In this document: positions 1 to 5,152 of the stretch, in pieces
Layout: every line of letters starts with the position of its first letter
How positions within the stretch are numbered: the first letter of the stretch is position 1
From: Anaerolineae bacterium
GTDB lineage: Bacteria > Chloroflexota > Anaerolineae > 4572-78 > J111
Direction of reading: 5' to 3'
Length of the DNA stretch: 9,013 bases
Assembly: GCA_020433785.1 (NCBI GenBank)
Contig: JAGRCC010000510.1
Span: 1-9,013, forward strand
Position numbers and translations under genes: made by a program
Notes under the pieces: generated by a model
Told to the model about the DNA's origin: nothing
Database searches by the model: none
Seen by the model: only the letters and a program-made list of their open reading frames with translations

Positions 1-92
1 ACCTGACAGGTTTTGGAGCTGCTTTCCAGAGCAAAACCAGGGTCATTCGGACTATTTGGCCGAGTATAGGCTTGTTTGAAAACCTGTCAGGT
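1..92. repeat. Inverted-repeat pair, 14-bp perfect arms, at the left edge
   Basis: ACCTGACAGGTTTT (1–14) is matched exactly by its reverse complement at 79–92, with 64 bases between. Each arm contains an 11-bp near-palindrome ACCTG-A-CAGGT. The element lies about 50 nt beyond the stop of the minus-strand SCP2-like gene. No target-site duplication can be checked because the left arm starts at base 1. Bases 93–142 hold nothing recognisable apart from a 10-bp palindrome AACTTAAGTT at 115–124. It resembles short dispersed intergenic palindromes; being multicopy is an inference. Confidence 0.75.
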
Positions 93-142
93 CTTGTTCT
101 TGAGAAGGTGACAACTTAAGTTAAATACTGAATAAATACGAT

Positions 143-487
143 TTATGAAGCGGCCCGGTTAGGGTCAAACATTTCGCGGAATTTCCAGACCAGCGACAAA
201 TTACCGTCAGCTCTGATGCGGCCCAAGGCATATAGAACCATCGCACTGGATTGGCCCAAGGTAATAGCCGCGTAGTCGGCAGCGCTTAGCGTTAGGGTTA
301 AGTCGGCATTGTCGATCTGCCGTTCCTCAACGACAACGTGGTCATCGGCAATGGTCACCAACCAATCACCACCGCCGTCGCCGGTTAAATGAAATTGAAT
401 GGTCGCGTTCACCCCCTGAGCATTTTCAGGCACAAACGTTTCCGGCAGCTTTTCGAAAATTTGTCTTACGCGTTTCTCGGTACTCAT
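143..487 (-). CDS. SCP2 (sterol carrier protein 2-like) domain protein
   Basis: 114 residues, essentially a single SCP2-type domain. Visible family features are an N-terminal amphipathic helix (RVRQIFEKLPETF, 6–18), strands carrying a GDGGGDWLVTIADD segment (36–49), the ADLTLTLSAADYAAITLGQ stretch (61–79), and the C-terminal signature GRIRADGNLSLVWKFREMF (89–107), equivalent to the usual GKIKxxGD...LF ending. SCP2 domains form a hydrophobic tunnel that binds lipids or fatty acyl groups; no catalytic residues are expected. No signal peptide or membrane segment is seen, so it is probably cytosolic. The ATG at 485–487 is supported by AAGGAG (494–499 on the minus strand), 6 nt upstream. It is divergent from the cupin gene and has its own promoter. 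Family assignment is good; the ligand is unknown. Confidence 0.82.
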   Translation of the reverse strand: MSTEKRVRQIFEKLPETFVPENAQGVNATIQFHLTGDGGGDWLVTIADDHVVVEERQIDNADLTLTLSAADYAAITLGQSSAMVLYALGRIRADGNLSLVWKFREMFDPNRAAS

Positions 488-493
488 AAGCGA

Positions 494-499
494 CTCCTT
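494..499 (-). promoter_or_regulatory. Ribosome binding site of the SCP2-like gene
   Basis: AAGGAG on the minus strand, 6 nt before the ATG (485–487). It fixes that start. Confidence 0.8.
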
Positions 500-532
500 A
501 AGGTGGTGTAAAGCGGTGTGATTTGTCCGGTC

Positions 533-561
533 AGTATATCTGACTCGTACCTACCTGTCAA
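533..561 (-). promoter_or_regulatory. Sigma70-type promoter for the SCP2-like gene
   Basis: On the minus strand: perfect -35 TTGACA (556–561), 17-nt spacer, -10 TATACT (533–538, 5 of 6 to consensus). Predicted transcription start near 526, giving a leader of about 39 nt that contains the AAGGAG site. The -35 overlaps the left edge of the 559–569 palindrome. Confidence 0.8.
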
Positions 562-569
562 CGACGTTG
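559..569. promoter_or_regulatory. Palindrome between divergent -35 boxes, candidate operator
   Basis: CAACG-A-CGTTG is a perfect 11-bp dyad. It overlaps the minus-strand -35 (556–561) and lies 8 nt before the plus-strand -35 (578–583). A dimeric regulator bound here could affect both promoters. No regulator gene is in the window, so the function is inferred from position and symmetry only. Confidence 0.4.
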
Positions 570-577
570 TCAAGCAG

Positions 578-606
578 TTGACGAGCTTCTTTCAAATGGG
601 TAGAAT
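578..606 (+). promoter_or_regulatory. Sigma70-type promoter for the cupin gene
   Basis: TTGACG (578–583), 17-nt spacer, TAGAAT (601–606); each hexamer matches consensus at 5 of 6. Predicted start near 613, about 45 nt before the cupin ATG. It is back to back with the minus-strand promoter, -35 boxes 16 nt apart. Confidence 0.72.
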
Positions 607-656
607 AGCGGTAACAATACCCTAATGATGATTAGGAAATTAAGGTTATAGCCACT

Positions 657-968
657 ATGGAATTAAAAATTACCCCTTGGACGAAAGAAGAAACTGCTAC
701 GGCAGACGAACTGCTGGAACAAATGGACGATTATGACTCCAAAGTTTACCGCTGGGCTAGCCCGCCGGATTACGTTTTTGCCGGCCACACCCACGGCTAT
801 CACAAATTACTTTACGTGGTCGAGGGCAGTATTAAGTTTGATTTTCCCACCCGCCACAAAAGCGTGACCCTCAACCCCGGCGACCGCTTAGAATTACCGG
901 CCGGCATTCGACACAGCGCTATCGCCGGGGCCAGCGGGGTTGAATGTTTAGAAGCCCACATCTATTAA
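657..968 (+). CDS. Small single-domain cupin protein
   Basis: 103 residues, one cupin_2-type beta-barrel. Motif 1 is G43-H44-T-H46 through G57 (GHTHGYHKLLYVVEG); motif 2 is GDRLELPAGIRH (75–86). Likely metal ligands are H44, H46 and H86. The position that normally holds the fourth ligand, Glu (HxH-x3-E), is K50 here, so metal binding may use only three His, recruit H49, or be altered. No signal peptide or membrane segment. Cupins of this size include sugar-binding proteins, small dioxygenases and isomerases, and sequence alone does not choose. The ATG has only a weak AAGG (642–645) upstream. It is divergent from the SCP2-like gene, with radC 108 nt downstream. Fold confident, activity unknown. 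Confidence 0.85.
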   Translation: MELKITPWTKEETATADELLEQMDDYDSKVYRWASPPDYVFAGHTHGYHKLLYVVEGSIKFDFPTRHKSVTLNPGDRLELPAGIRHSAIAGASGVECLEAHIY

Positions 969-987
969 ACTGAAGTAGCTCTGCATC

Positions 988-1029
988 GATGCAGGTGGCC
1001 GGCGCTTATCCCTACCGGTCACCTGCATC
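988..1029. repeat. 15-bp stem-loop after the cupin gene
   Basis: GATGCAGGTGGCCGG (988–1002) pairs with CCGGTCACCTGCATC (1015–1029) over 15 positions; the one non-Watson-Crick pair (G998/T1019) becomes a G-U wobble in RNA. The loop is 12 nt. It begins 20 nt after the cupin stop. There is no T-run behind it, so it is not a classical intrinsic terminator; it could be a 3'-end stabilising hairpin or a dispersed repeat. A third copy of the outer heptamer, CTGCATC (981–987), abuts the left arm and creates a perfect 14-bp palindrome (981–994), allowing an alternative weaker fold. The GTCACCTG core recurs in the repeat at 3188–3270. Confidence 0.75.
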
Positions 1030-1076
1030 AATACTAATCAAACATAACCCAATCATCAACTAGGAACAGCAACTCG

Positions 1077-1787
1077 ATGACTCTCAATTCGTTACCAAGC
1101 TATCATCTCAGAATCCACGATTATCCTCCCGATGAACGGCCCCGCGAACGGCTTAAAAACTACGGCGCGGCGGCTCTTTCTAACGCCGAACTGCTGGCTA
1201 TTTTGCTGCGGGTCGGCTCGCCCGGTGAAAATGTCATCTCCTTAGGCACGCGGCTGCTCAGAGATTTCGACGGGTTGAGCGGCTTAGCCGAAGCCAACAT
1301 TAACGAGCTGCTCAACGTGAGAGGCATCAGCCTGGCCAAGGCGGCGCAGCTTAAAGCCGCCCTGGAGTTGGGCCGCCGGCTGCTGTTGAGTTCGCCCGAC
1401 GCCCGCCCCCAAATCACATCCCCCACCGATGCCGCCAATTTTCTGATGCTGGAAATGGGCAGCCTGCCCCAAGAAAACCTACGCACCATTTTGCTCGATA
1501 CCAAGAACCGAGTTTTAGACAGCCCCACGGTTTACGTGGGCAACGTCAACTCGTCGATTATCCGCGTGGGCGAAGTTTTTCGCAGCGCCGTTCGAGAAAA
1601 TGCCACCTCGATCATCGTGGCCCACAATCACCCCTCCGGCGATCCGACACCCTCGCCGGAAGATGTCCATGTGACCCGCTCGCTGGTGGAAGCCGGCATG
1701 CTGTTAGGCATCGAAGTGCTTGATCATTTGGTTATTGGCCATCAGAGATTTGTGAGTCTAAAAGAACGCGGGTTGGGATTTGACTAG
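1077..1787 (+). CDS. radC: RadC family JAB/MPN-domain protein
   Basis: 236 residues, close to the usual RadC length. The N-terminal part carries the family signature [27 protein letters not shown] (about 21–47), then a helix-hairpin-helix-like segment ([22 protein letters not shown], about 78–100), then the JAB/MPN (JAMM-like) domain from about 112. JAMM metal residues are visible: E166 in [11 protein letters not shown]183 and H185 in [16 protein letters not shown]193 and D196. RadC was historically called a DNA repair protein; its biochemical role is still unsettled in the literature. The ATG has AGGA (1062–1065) 11 nt upstream. It may be co-transcribed with the cupin gene, since no clear promoter is seen between them, but the strong stem-loop at 988–1029 lies in the gap. 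Confidence 0.95.
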   Translation: MTLNSLPSYHLRIHDYPPDERPRERLKNYGAAALSNAELLAILLRVGSPGENVISLGTRLLRDFDGLSGLAEANINELLNVRGISLAKAAQLKAALELGRRLLLSSPDARPQITSPTDAANFLMLEMGSLPQENLRTILLDTKNRVLDSPTVYVGNVNSSIIRVGEVFRSAVRENATSIIVAHNHPSGDPTPSPEDVHVTRSLVEAGMLLGIEVLDHLVIGHQRFVSLKERGLGFD

Positions 1788-1801
1788 CTCCTGGCAACAT
1801 T

Positions 1802-1829
1802 TTGCAAATCATAGGGGGGGTGTTATACT
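1802..1829 (+). promoter_or_regulatory. Extended -10 promoter for the oxoamine synthase gene
   Basis: TTGCAA (1802–1807), 16-nt spacer, then TGT-TATACT, an extended -10 with TG at 1821–1822 and the hexamer at 1824–1829. The -35 is only moderate. Predicted start near 1836, giving a leader of about 73 nt. A run of seven G lies in the spacer. Confidence 0.6.
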
Positions 1830-1867
1830 TTTTCTCTTCACTAACTACTGTTAAAATTGTTTTACGC

Positions 1868-1885
1868 TCGAAGGCTAACCTTCGA
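1868..1885 (+). terminator. Leader hairpin with short T-run, possible attenuator
   Basis: TCGAAGG (1868–1874), loop CTAA, CCTTCGA (1879–1885), directly followed by ATTTT. The 7-bp perfect stem plus short U-tract resembles a weak intrinsic terminator. It sits downstream of the 1802–1829 promoter and 24 nt before the oxoamine synthase ATG, so it would lie in that gene's leader. It could equally be the 3' end of the radC transcript. Confidence 0.45.
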
Positions 1886-1908
1886 ATTTTAGGCAATCAG
1901 GATTTCTT

Positions 1909-3153
1909 ATGACTTCGCTAAAAAATGGCAAATCTTCTGGCGAGAACGGGGCGCAAAATCCTATAGCCTGGCGCATCGCCCAAATGCAAGAGCGAGTGCG
2001 TTCAGCTAAAGAGCAGGATCTCTACCTCTACCTCCAACCCGCCGAAGAAGTTGATGGGGCGCACGTGGTCATCAACGGCCGTCGCATGTTGCAGTTTGCC
2101 TCATACGCTTATTTGAACCTATTAGGCCATCCCAAAATTCAGGCGGCAGCCCATGCCGCTATGGAGGAGTTTGGCACCGGCACGCACGGTGTCCGCGTTT
2201 TAGCCGGAACAACCAAGCTCCACGTGGAACTGGAGCGCACCATCGCCCAGTTCAAACAAGCCGAAGATGCGATGGCCCTGTCCAGTGGTTATGTCGCCAA
2301 CCTGGGCACCATCGCCGCACTGCTGGGCCGCAACGACGTGGTCATTTCCGACAAGCTCAACCACGCCAGTATTGTTGACGGCTGCCTGCTGGCCCGCGCT
2401 AAATTTGTGCGATTTGAGCACAATGATATGGAAGCCCTGGAACGAGCCCTGGGCGAAGCGCCCAAACGGGCCGGCAAATTGGTCGTCGCCGATGCCGTCT
2501 TTAGCATGGACGGTGACGTGATCAACCTGCCCGAGGTGATTCGCCTGTGCCGAAAATACGACGCCATGCTAATGGTGGATGAAGCGCATTCGCTGGGTGT
2601 GTTGGGCGAAACCGGTCACGGCATTTTGCAGCACTTCGGCATCGAAGATCAGGACAGCATCGATATCAAGATGGGCACGCTGAGCAAAACCATTCCGGCT
2701 ATCGGCGGCTATATCGCCGGTAAAAGTGATCTCATCAACTACCTCAAACATAGTACACGCGCCTTTGTTTTTTCAGCGGCGCTGCCACCACCCGTGGCCG
2801 CCGCGGCCAAGGCCTCGTTTGAAGTCATCGAAGCCGAGCCGGAACGGGTTAGAACTTTAAGAAGCAACGTGAACTATTTTATTAACGGCTTACAAGAACG
2901 GGGGTTCAACACCCTTAAATCAGAAACCCCCATTGTGCCGATCATCGCCGGTGACGATGAACGGGCCTGGATGATGGCTAAACTGTCGCAAGATCAGGAT
3001 ATTTTTGTGCTGCCTATCGTTTCGCCGGCGGTGCCGGTGGGCACCAGCCGCATTCGAGCCAATGTCACCGCCGGGCACAGCCTCACAGAAATAGAACATG
3101 CGATGAATATATTTGAACAAGCCGGCAAAGCAGTGGGAGTCTTGCCTTCATAG
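1909..3153 (+). CDS. PLP-dependent alpha-oxoamine synthase (Kbl/BioF/SPT-like)
   Basis: 414 residues, fold type I PLP enzyme of the alpha-oxoamine synthase family, which condenses an amino acid with an acyl-CoA/ACP and releases CO2. Family landmarks: the SSGYVANLG segment, ring-stacking His in DKLNHASIVDG (H152), pyridine-nitrogen Asp and partner His in VDEAHSLGVLG (D224, H227), Schiff-base lysine in GTLSKTIPAIGGYIAG (K260), and the carboxylate-binding Arg region VGTSRIRAN (R381/R383). The GTLSK...GGYIAG form and the GVRVLAGTTKLHVELE segment look somewhat closer to serine palmitoyltransferase-like members than to a standard BioF, but 2-amino-3-ketobutyrate ligase (Kbl), BioF and polyketide-linked members remain possible. 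CAGGA (1898–1902), 6 nt before the ATG, supports the start. A lipid kinase and methyltransferase follow on the same strand. Family near certain; substrate undecided. Confidence 0.9.
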   Translation: MTSLKNGKSSGENGAQNPIAWRIAQMQERVRSAKEQDLYLYLQPAEEVDGAHVVINGRRMLQFASYAYLNLLGHPKIQAAAHAAMEEFGTGTHGVRVLAGTTKLHVELERTIAQFKQAEDAMALSSGYVANLGTIAALLGRNDVVISDKLNHASIVDGCLLARAKFVRFEHNDMEALERALGEAPKRAGKLVVADAVFSMDGDVINLPEVIRLCRKYDAMLMVDEAHSLGVLGETGHGILQHFGIEDQDSIDIKMGTLSKTIPAIGGYIAGKSDLINYLKHSTRAFVFSAALPPPVAAAAKASFEVIEAEPERVRTLRSNVNYFINGLQERGFNTLKSETPIVPIIAGDDERAWMMAKLSQDQDIFVLPIVSPAVPVGTSRIRANVTAGHSLTEIEHAMNIFEQAGKAVGVLPS

Positions 3154-3187
3154 GGCGACCTTCGGTGTTATCGGTTCAGCATACCAG

Positions 3188-3270
3188 CAGGTGACGGTCA
3201 CTTATTGCCGCAATCCTAGCGTTGTACGGCATTCAGGCTTCTCCTTTTGAGTAAAAGTGACCGTCACCTG
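3188..3270. repeat. Inverted-repeat element with 16-bp perfect arms
   Basis: CAGGTGACGGTCACTT (3188–3203) is exactly reverse-complemented at 3255–3270, with 51 nt between. Each arm is itself nearly palindromic (AGGTGAC-GGTCACTT). The spacer holds a second small dyad, TGCCG (3206–3210) / CGGCA (3227–3231). It starts 35 nt after the oxoamine synthase stop. No flanking target duplication or transposase is visible. The GTCACCTG core is shared with the stem-loop at 988–1029, suggesting one repeat family. Confidence 0.78.
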
Positions 3271-3290
3271 AATAGTTACGCAGAGTCCAT

Positions 3291-3318
3291 AAAGGCCGTT
3301 CTTGGGGAAACGGCCTTT
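3291..3318 (+). terminator. Intrinsic terminator between oxoamine synthase and lipid kinase
   Basis: AAAGGCCGTT (3291–3300) pairs perfectly with AACGGCCTTT (3309–3318) around an 8-nt loop; the RNA continues as GTGTTATTT. The 10-bp GC-core stem with T-rich tail is terminator-like and, being A-rich upstream, could also work in the opposite direction. It ends 22 nt before the lipid kinase start at 3341, so any transcript entering that gene from upstream must read through it. Confidence 0.72.
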
Positions 3319-3327
3319 GTGTTATTT

Positions 3328-3332
3328 AGAGG
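3328..3332 (+). promoter_or_regulatory. Ribosome binding site deciding the lipid kinase start
   Basis: AGAGG with 8 nt to GTG 3341. The alternative in-frame TTG at 3302 lies inside the loop of the terminator hairpin and has no usable ribosome binding site, so GTG 3341 is preferred. Confidence 0.7.
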
Positions 3333-3340
3333 TTGCCTCC

Positions 3341-4231
3341 GTGCCAACCAAAGCCAAAATTATTTTGAACACTCACGGCGGACTTTTAAAGAGTCAGGCT
3401 AAAATTGATCAGGTGGAACAGGCGCTACACACCGTTGGGCTTGATTACCAACTGGCTATCACCGAACGCCCGGACCACGGCCTGGCGTTGGCGCAGCAAG
3501 CCGCCTTAGAGGGCTGGCCGGTGGTGGTCGCGGCCGGCGGCGACGGCACGATCAACGAAGTGGTCAACGGCCTGATGCAAGCCAATCCCGCTGAACAGAC
3601 CAGCCTATTAGGCATCATCCCGTTGGGCACCGGTAATGACTTGGCCGATGCCCTAGAGATTCCCCGCGACGTAACCGCCGCCTGCCGGCGCTTGGCGGCG
3701 GGGAATACCCGGCAGATCGACCTGGGCCTGGTTAACGGCCGCTATTTTGCCAACAACTCAGCCGTTGGCCTGGAACCGGTGGTGACTGTGGCCCAGAATG
3801 AGATGCGCTATGCCGGCAGCTCACGCTATATGCTGGCGGCCATCAAAACCATTATGACCGCTCAATCCTGGTCGATGCGTATCAAGTGGGATCACGGCAT
3901 TTACGAAGGGCCGGTGACGCTGGTGTCCATTGGCAACAACACCCGTACCGGCGGCGCGTTTTATATGACGCCCAAAGCCTGCCTCGATGATGGACTGCTG
4001 GATTTTGTCTACGCGGTGGGCATGAGCCGCTGGCAGCTTCTCCGGCTGCTGCCGAAAACGCTCAGCGGCCGGCACATCAACCATCCGTTGGTCACCTACC
4101 AGCAAACCAAAGTGCTGTCAATTACCGCCACGCCGCCCACCCCTATCCACGCCGACGGCGAAGTCTTCGAGCGCCAGGCGATTGAAATCAACTACCAAAT
4201 ATTCCCTAAAAAGTTACAAGTGATTGTCTAA
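3341..4231 (+). CDS. Diacylglycerol/sphingosine kinase-family lipid kinase
   Basis: 296 residues from GTG 3341 (MPTKAKIILNTHGG), the usual length for YegS/BmrU/DgkB-type enzymes. The DAGK catalytic domain shows the nucleotide-binding GGDGT (66–70) in VVAAGGDGTINEVVNGL, PLGTGND (94–100), IDLGLVNGRYFANNSAVG, then the C-terminal beta-sandwich with DDGLLD (216–221) and the catalytic-Glu region ADGE (271–274). These enzymes use ATP to phosphorylate a lipid hydroxyl (diacylglycerol, sphingoid base, or phosphatidylglycerol-type substrates) at the inner membrane face. No transmembrane segment is seen, consistent with peripheral association. A longer version from TTG 3302 would add 13 residues but overlaps a terminator. 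It lies behind an oxoamine synthase and ahead of a methyltransferase. Family certain; lipid substrate unknown. Confidence 0.93.
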   Translation: MPTKAKIILNTHGGLLKSQAKIDQVEQALHTVGLDYQLAITERPDHGLALAQQAALEGWPVVVAAGGDGTINEVVNGLMQANPAEQTSLLGIIPLGTGNDLADALEIPRDVTAACRRLAAGNTRQIDLGLVNGRYFANNSAVGLEPVVTVAQNEMRYAGSSRYMLAAIKTIMTAQSWSMRIKWDHGIYEGPVTLVSIGNNTRTGGAFYMTPKACLDDGLLDFVYAVGMSRWQLLRLLPKTLSGRHINHPLVTYQQTKVLSITATPPTPIHADGEVFERQAIEINYQIFPKKLQVIV

Positions 4232-4271
4232 AGTAGAAACGACGCAGTTTAAGGATTTAGGCTCCAAAATC

Positions 4272-4340
4272 AACCACGAATTTCACGAATGACACGAAAA
4301 AAGATATAAAAATTTGTGAAAATTCGTGAAATTCGTGGTT
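4272..4340. repeat. Inverted repeat with 19-bp arms and 9-nt internal periodicity
   Basis: AACCACGAATTTCACGAAT (4272–4290) is exactly reverse-complemented at 4322–4340, with 31 nt between. The left side is built from three consecutive 9-mers, CACGAATTT, CACGAATGA and CACGAAAAA (4275–4301), and the right side is a roughly 9-nt-periodic complement, so the dyad extends imperfectly inward. It starts 41 nt after the lipid kinase stop and ends 49 nt before the methyltransferase. From memory, this CCACGAATTTCACGAA-type repeat recurs in intergenic regions of several bacterial phyla; I cannot confirm that here. No transposase or target duplication is seen. Confidence 0.82.
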
Positions 4341-4389
4341 AAAAAACCCCAAACGTCGTAAATTCTATAAAGATCAAAGGCTATCCGAT

Positions 4390-5049
4390 ATGCTCTTACC
4401 ACGCTGGCTCATCAAACTGGGTTTCTATCTGCTCTACAATCACATGGCCTTCACCTACGACACGGTCGCTTGGTTGGTGTCGTTTGGGCAGTGGGCCGCC
4501 TGGCGACGACTGGTCATTCCATTTTTACAGCCCGGCCCAACGCTGGAACTGGCCTACGGCACGGGCGGCCTCATGGTCGATCTGGCCACGGCGGGCCTTA
4601 CCCCGGCCGGCATCGATCTCTCGCCTTACATGGCCCGATTGGCCAGCCGCCGCTTGAGGCAAAACGGCCTGCCCGTGCGGCTCTGTCGAGCCAAAGCCCA
4701 GCGCCTGCCGTTTCCCGATAACCACTTTGCCAATGTGATCGCCACCTTTCCCACCAACTATATTTTCGAGCCGGACACGGTGGCCGAAATCTACCGCGTC
4801 CTCACCATCAACCCATCGGGGCGATTGATTATCGTCATCGAAGGCCAACTACGCGGCCCGTGGCCCATCCGGCCGTTTATCGACTGGCTCTACCGCATCA
4901 CCGATCAGCGCGATTTCCCCCCACGCTACCCGCTGCCGATTTTTGGCGAATATGATCTCGACGCGCGCTGGCAGATGGTTGATCACAATGGGGCCACGGC
5001 CCGAATGCTGATCGCCGACAAAGTTTCACAGGAAAAAAACCTCACCTGA
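4390..5049 (+). CDS. Class I SAM-dependent methyltransferase
   Basis: 219 residues with a Rossmann-like methyltransferase core: motif I TLELAYGTGG (G57, T58, G59), acidic ribose-binding D76 in AGIDLSPYMARLA, the KAQRLPFPDNHFANVIATFP motif II region, and VAEIYRVLTINPSGRLIIVIEG as the motif III strand. The order matches UbiE/PEMT-like small-molecule or lipid methyltransferases. Motif I is unusual in having Ala-Tyr (A55, Y56) where Gly-x is common. The N-terminus (1–45) is rich in hydrophobic and aromatic residues (LIKLGFYLLYNHMAFTYDTVAWLVSFG) and may bind membrane or a lipid substrate. The ATG has AAAGG (4376–4380) 9 nt upstream. No good promoter was found; readthrough from the lipid kinase is possible. 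Substrate not assignable; Pfam class Methyltransf_11-like. Confidence 0.88.
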   Translation: MLLPRWLIKLGFYLLYNHMAFTYDTVAWLVSFGQWAAWRRLVIPFLQPGPTLELAYGTGGLMVDLATAGLTPAGIDLSPYMARLASRRLRQNGLPVRLCRAKAQRLPFPDNHFANVIATFPTNYIFEPDTVAEIYRVLTINPSGRLIIVIEGQLRGPWPIRPFIDWLYRITDQRDFPPRYPLPIFGEYDLDARWQMVDHNGATARMLIADKVSQEKNLT

Positions 5050-5079
5050 CCCCTTGTCATTTTCCTATTATTAGCCTCG

Positions 5080-5088
5080 TGGTATAAT
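5080..5088 (+). promoter_or_regulatory. Perfect extended -10 promoter for the ATPase/propeller gene
   Basis: TGG-TATAAT: a consensus -10 hexamer (5083–5088) preceded by the TGn extension (5080–5082). No good -35 lies at 16–18 nt; TTGTCA (5054–5059) is 23 nt away, too far. Extended -10 promoters can work without a -35. Predicted start at about 5095, which is the first base of the following hairpin. Confidence 0.7.
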
Positions 5089-5094
5089 TCGATA

Positions 5095-5121
5095 CCCCGT
5101 TAGAGTAGCCAGCTAACGGGG
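5095..5121 (+). promoter_or_regulatory. Hairpin at the predicted mRNA 5' end
   Basis: CCCCGTTAG (5095–5103) pairs perfectly with CTAACGGGG (5113–5121) around a 9-nt loop. With the -10 at 5083–5088 the transcript would begin essentially at the stem base. A 5'-terminal stem can protect mRNA from 5'-dependent decay. No T-run follows, so it is not a good terminator for the upstream methyltransferase. It also encloses GGGG, the only SD-like stretch before the mini-ORF at 5130. Confidence 0.55.
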
Positions 5122-5129
5122 CTTGCGTT

Positions 5130-5150
5130 ATGATTAACGGCGGAGTTTGA
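5130..5150 (+). CDS. Possible six-codon leader mini-ORF (MINGGV)
   Basis: ATG ATT AAC GGC GGA GTT TGA. Its stop lies 2 nt before the preferred TTG start at 5153, and its last codons cover the GGAG ribosome binding site of the main gene. Translation of it, if real, would couple to or occlude the downstream start. It has no exposed ribosome binding site of its own, so it may be chance. Confidence 0.2.
   Translation: MINGGV
5142..5145 (+). promoter_or_regulatory. Ribosome binding site deciding the ATPase/propeller start
   Basis: GGAG (within GGCGGAG, 5139–5145) is 7 nt from TTG 5153 but only 1 nt from the alternative TTG 5147. The spacing selects TTG 5153 (MSEFTNPYRPGE). Confidence 0.65.
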
Positions 5151-5152
5151 TT

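Noticed and set aside
3188..3270. MITE or insertion sequence bounded by 16-bp inverted repeats
   Set aside because: No target-site duplication flanks it (ATACCAG versus AATAGTT) and no transposase is visible; kept only as a repeat.
3247..3275. Promoter for the lipid kinase (TTGAGT with GAATAG)
   Set aside because: The -10 match is poor, and the terminator would lie immediately downstream.
3302..3340. TTG 3302 as start of the lipid kinase
   Set aside because: It lies in the terminator loop with no ribosome binding site; GTG 3341 has AGAGG at good spacing and starts just before the conserved first strand.
4272..4340. CRISPR array from repeated CACGAA units
   Set aside because: Units are 9 nt with no spacers, arranged as a dyad, and there are no cas genes.
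4339..4371. Promoter for the methyltransferase using TATAAA at 4366–4371
   Set aside because: There is no acceptable -35 at 16–18 nt and no TG extension; AT-rich sequence alone is not enough.
5095..5121. Terminator of the methyltransferase
   Set aside because: No T-run follows the stem, and a perfect extended -10 lies just upstream, so it fits better as a leader hairpin.
5095..5146. Riboswitch in the ATPase leader
   Set aside because: About 55 nt with a single hairpin; no known aptamer core is recognisable.
5147..5152. TTG 5147 as start of the ATPase/propeller protein
   Set aside because: It lies only 1 nt from GGAG, too close; TTG 5153 has 7 nt.
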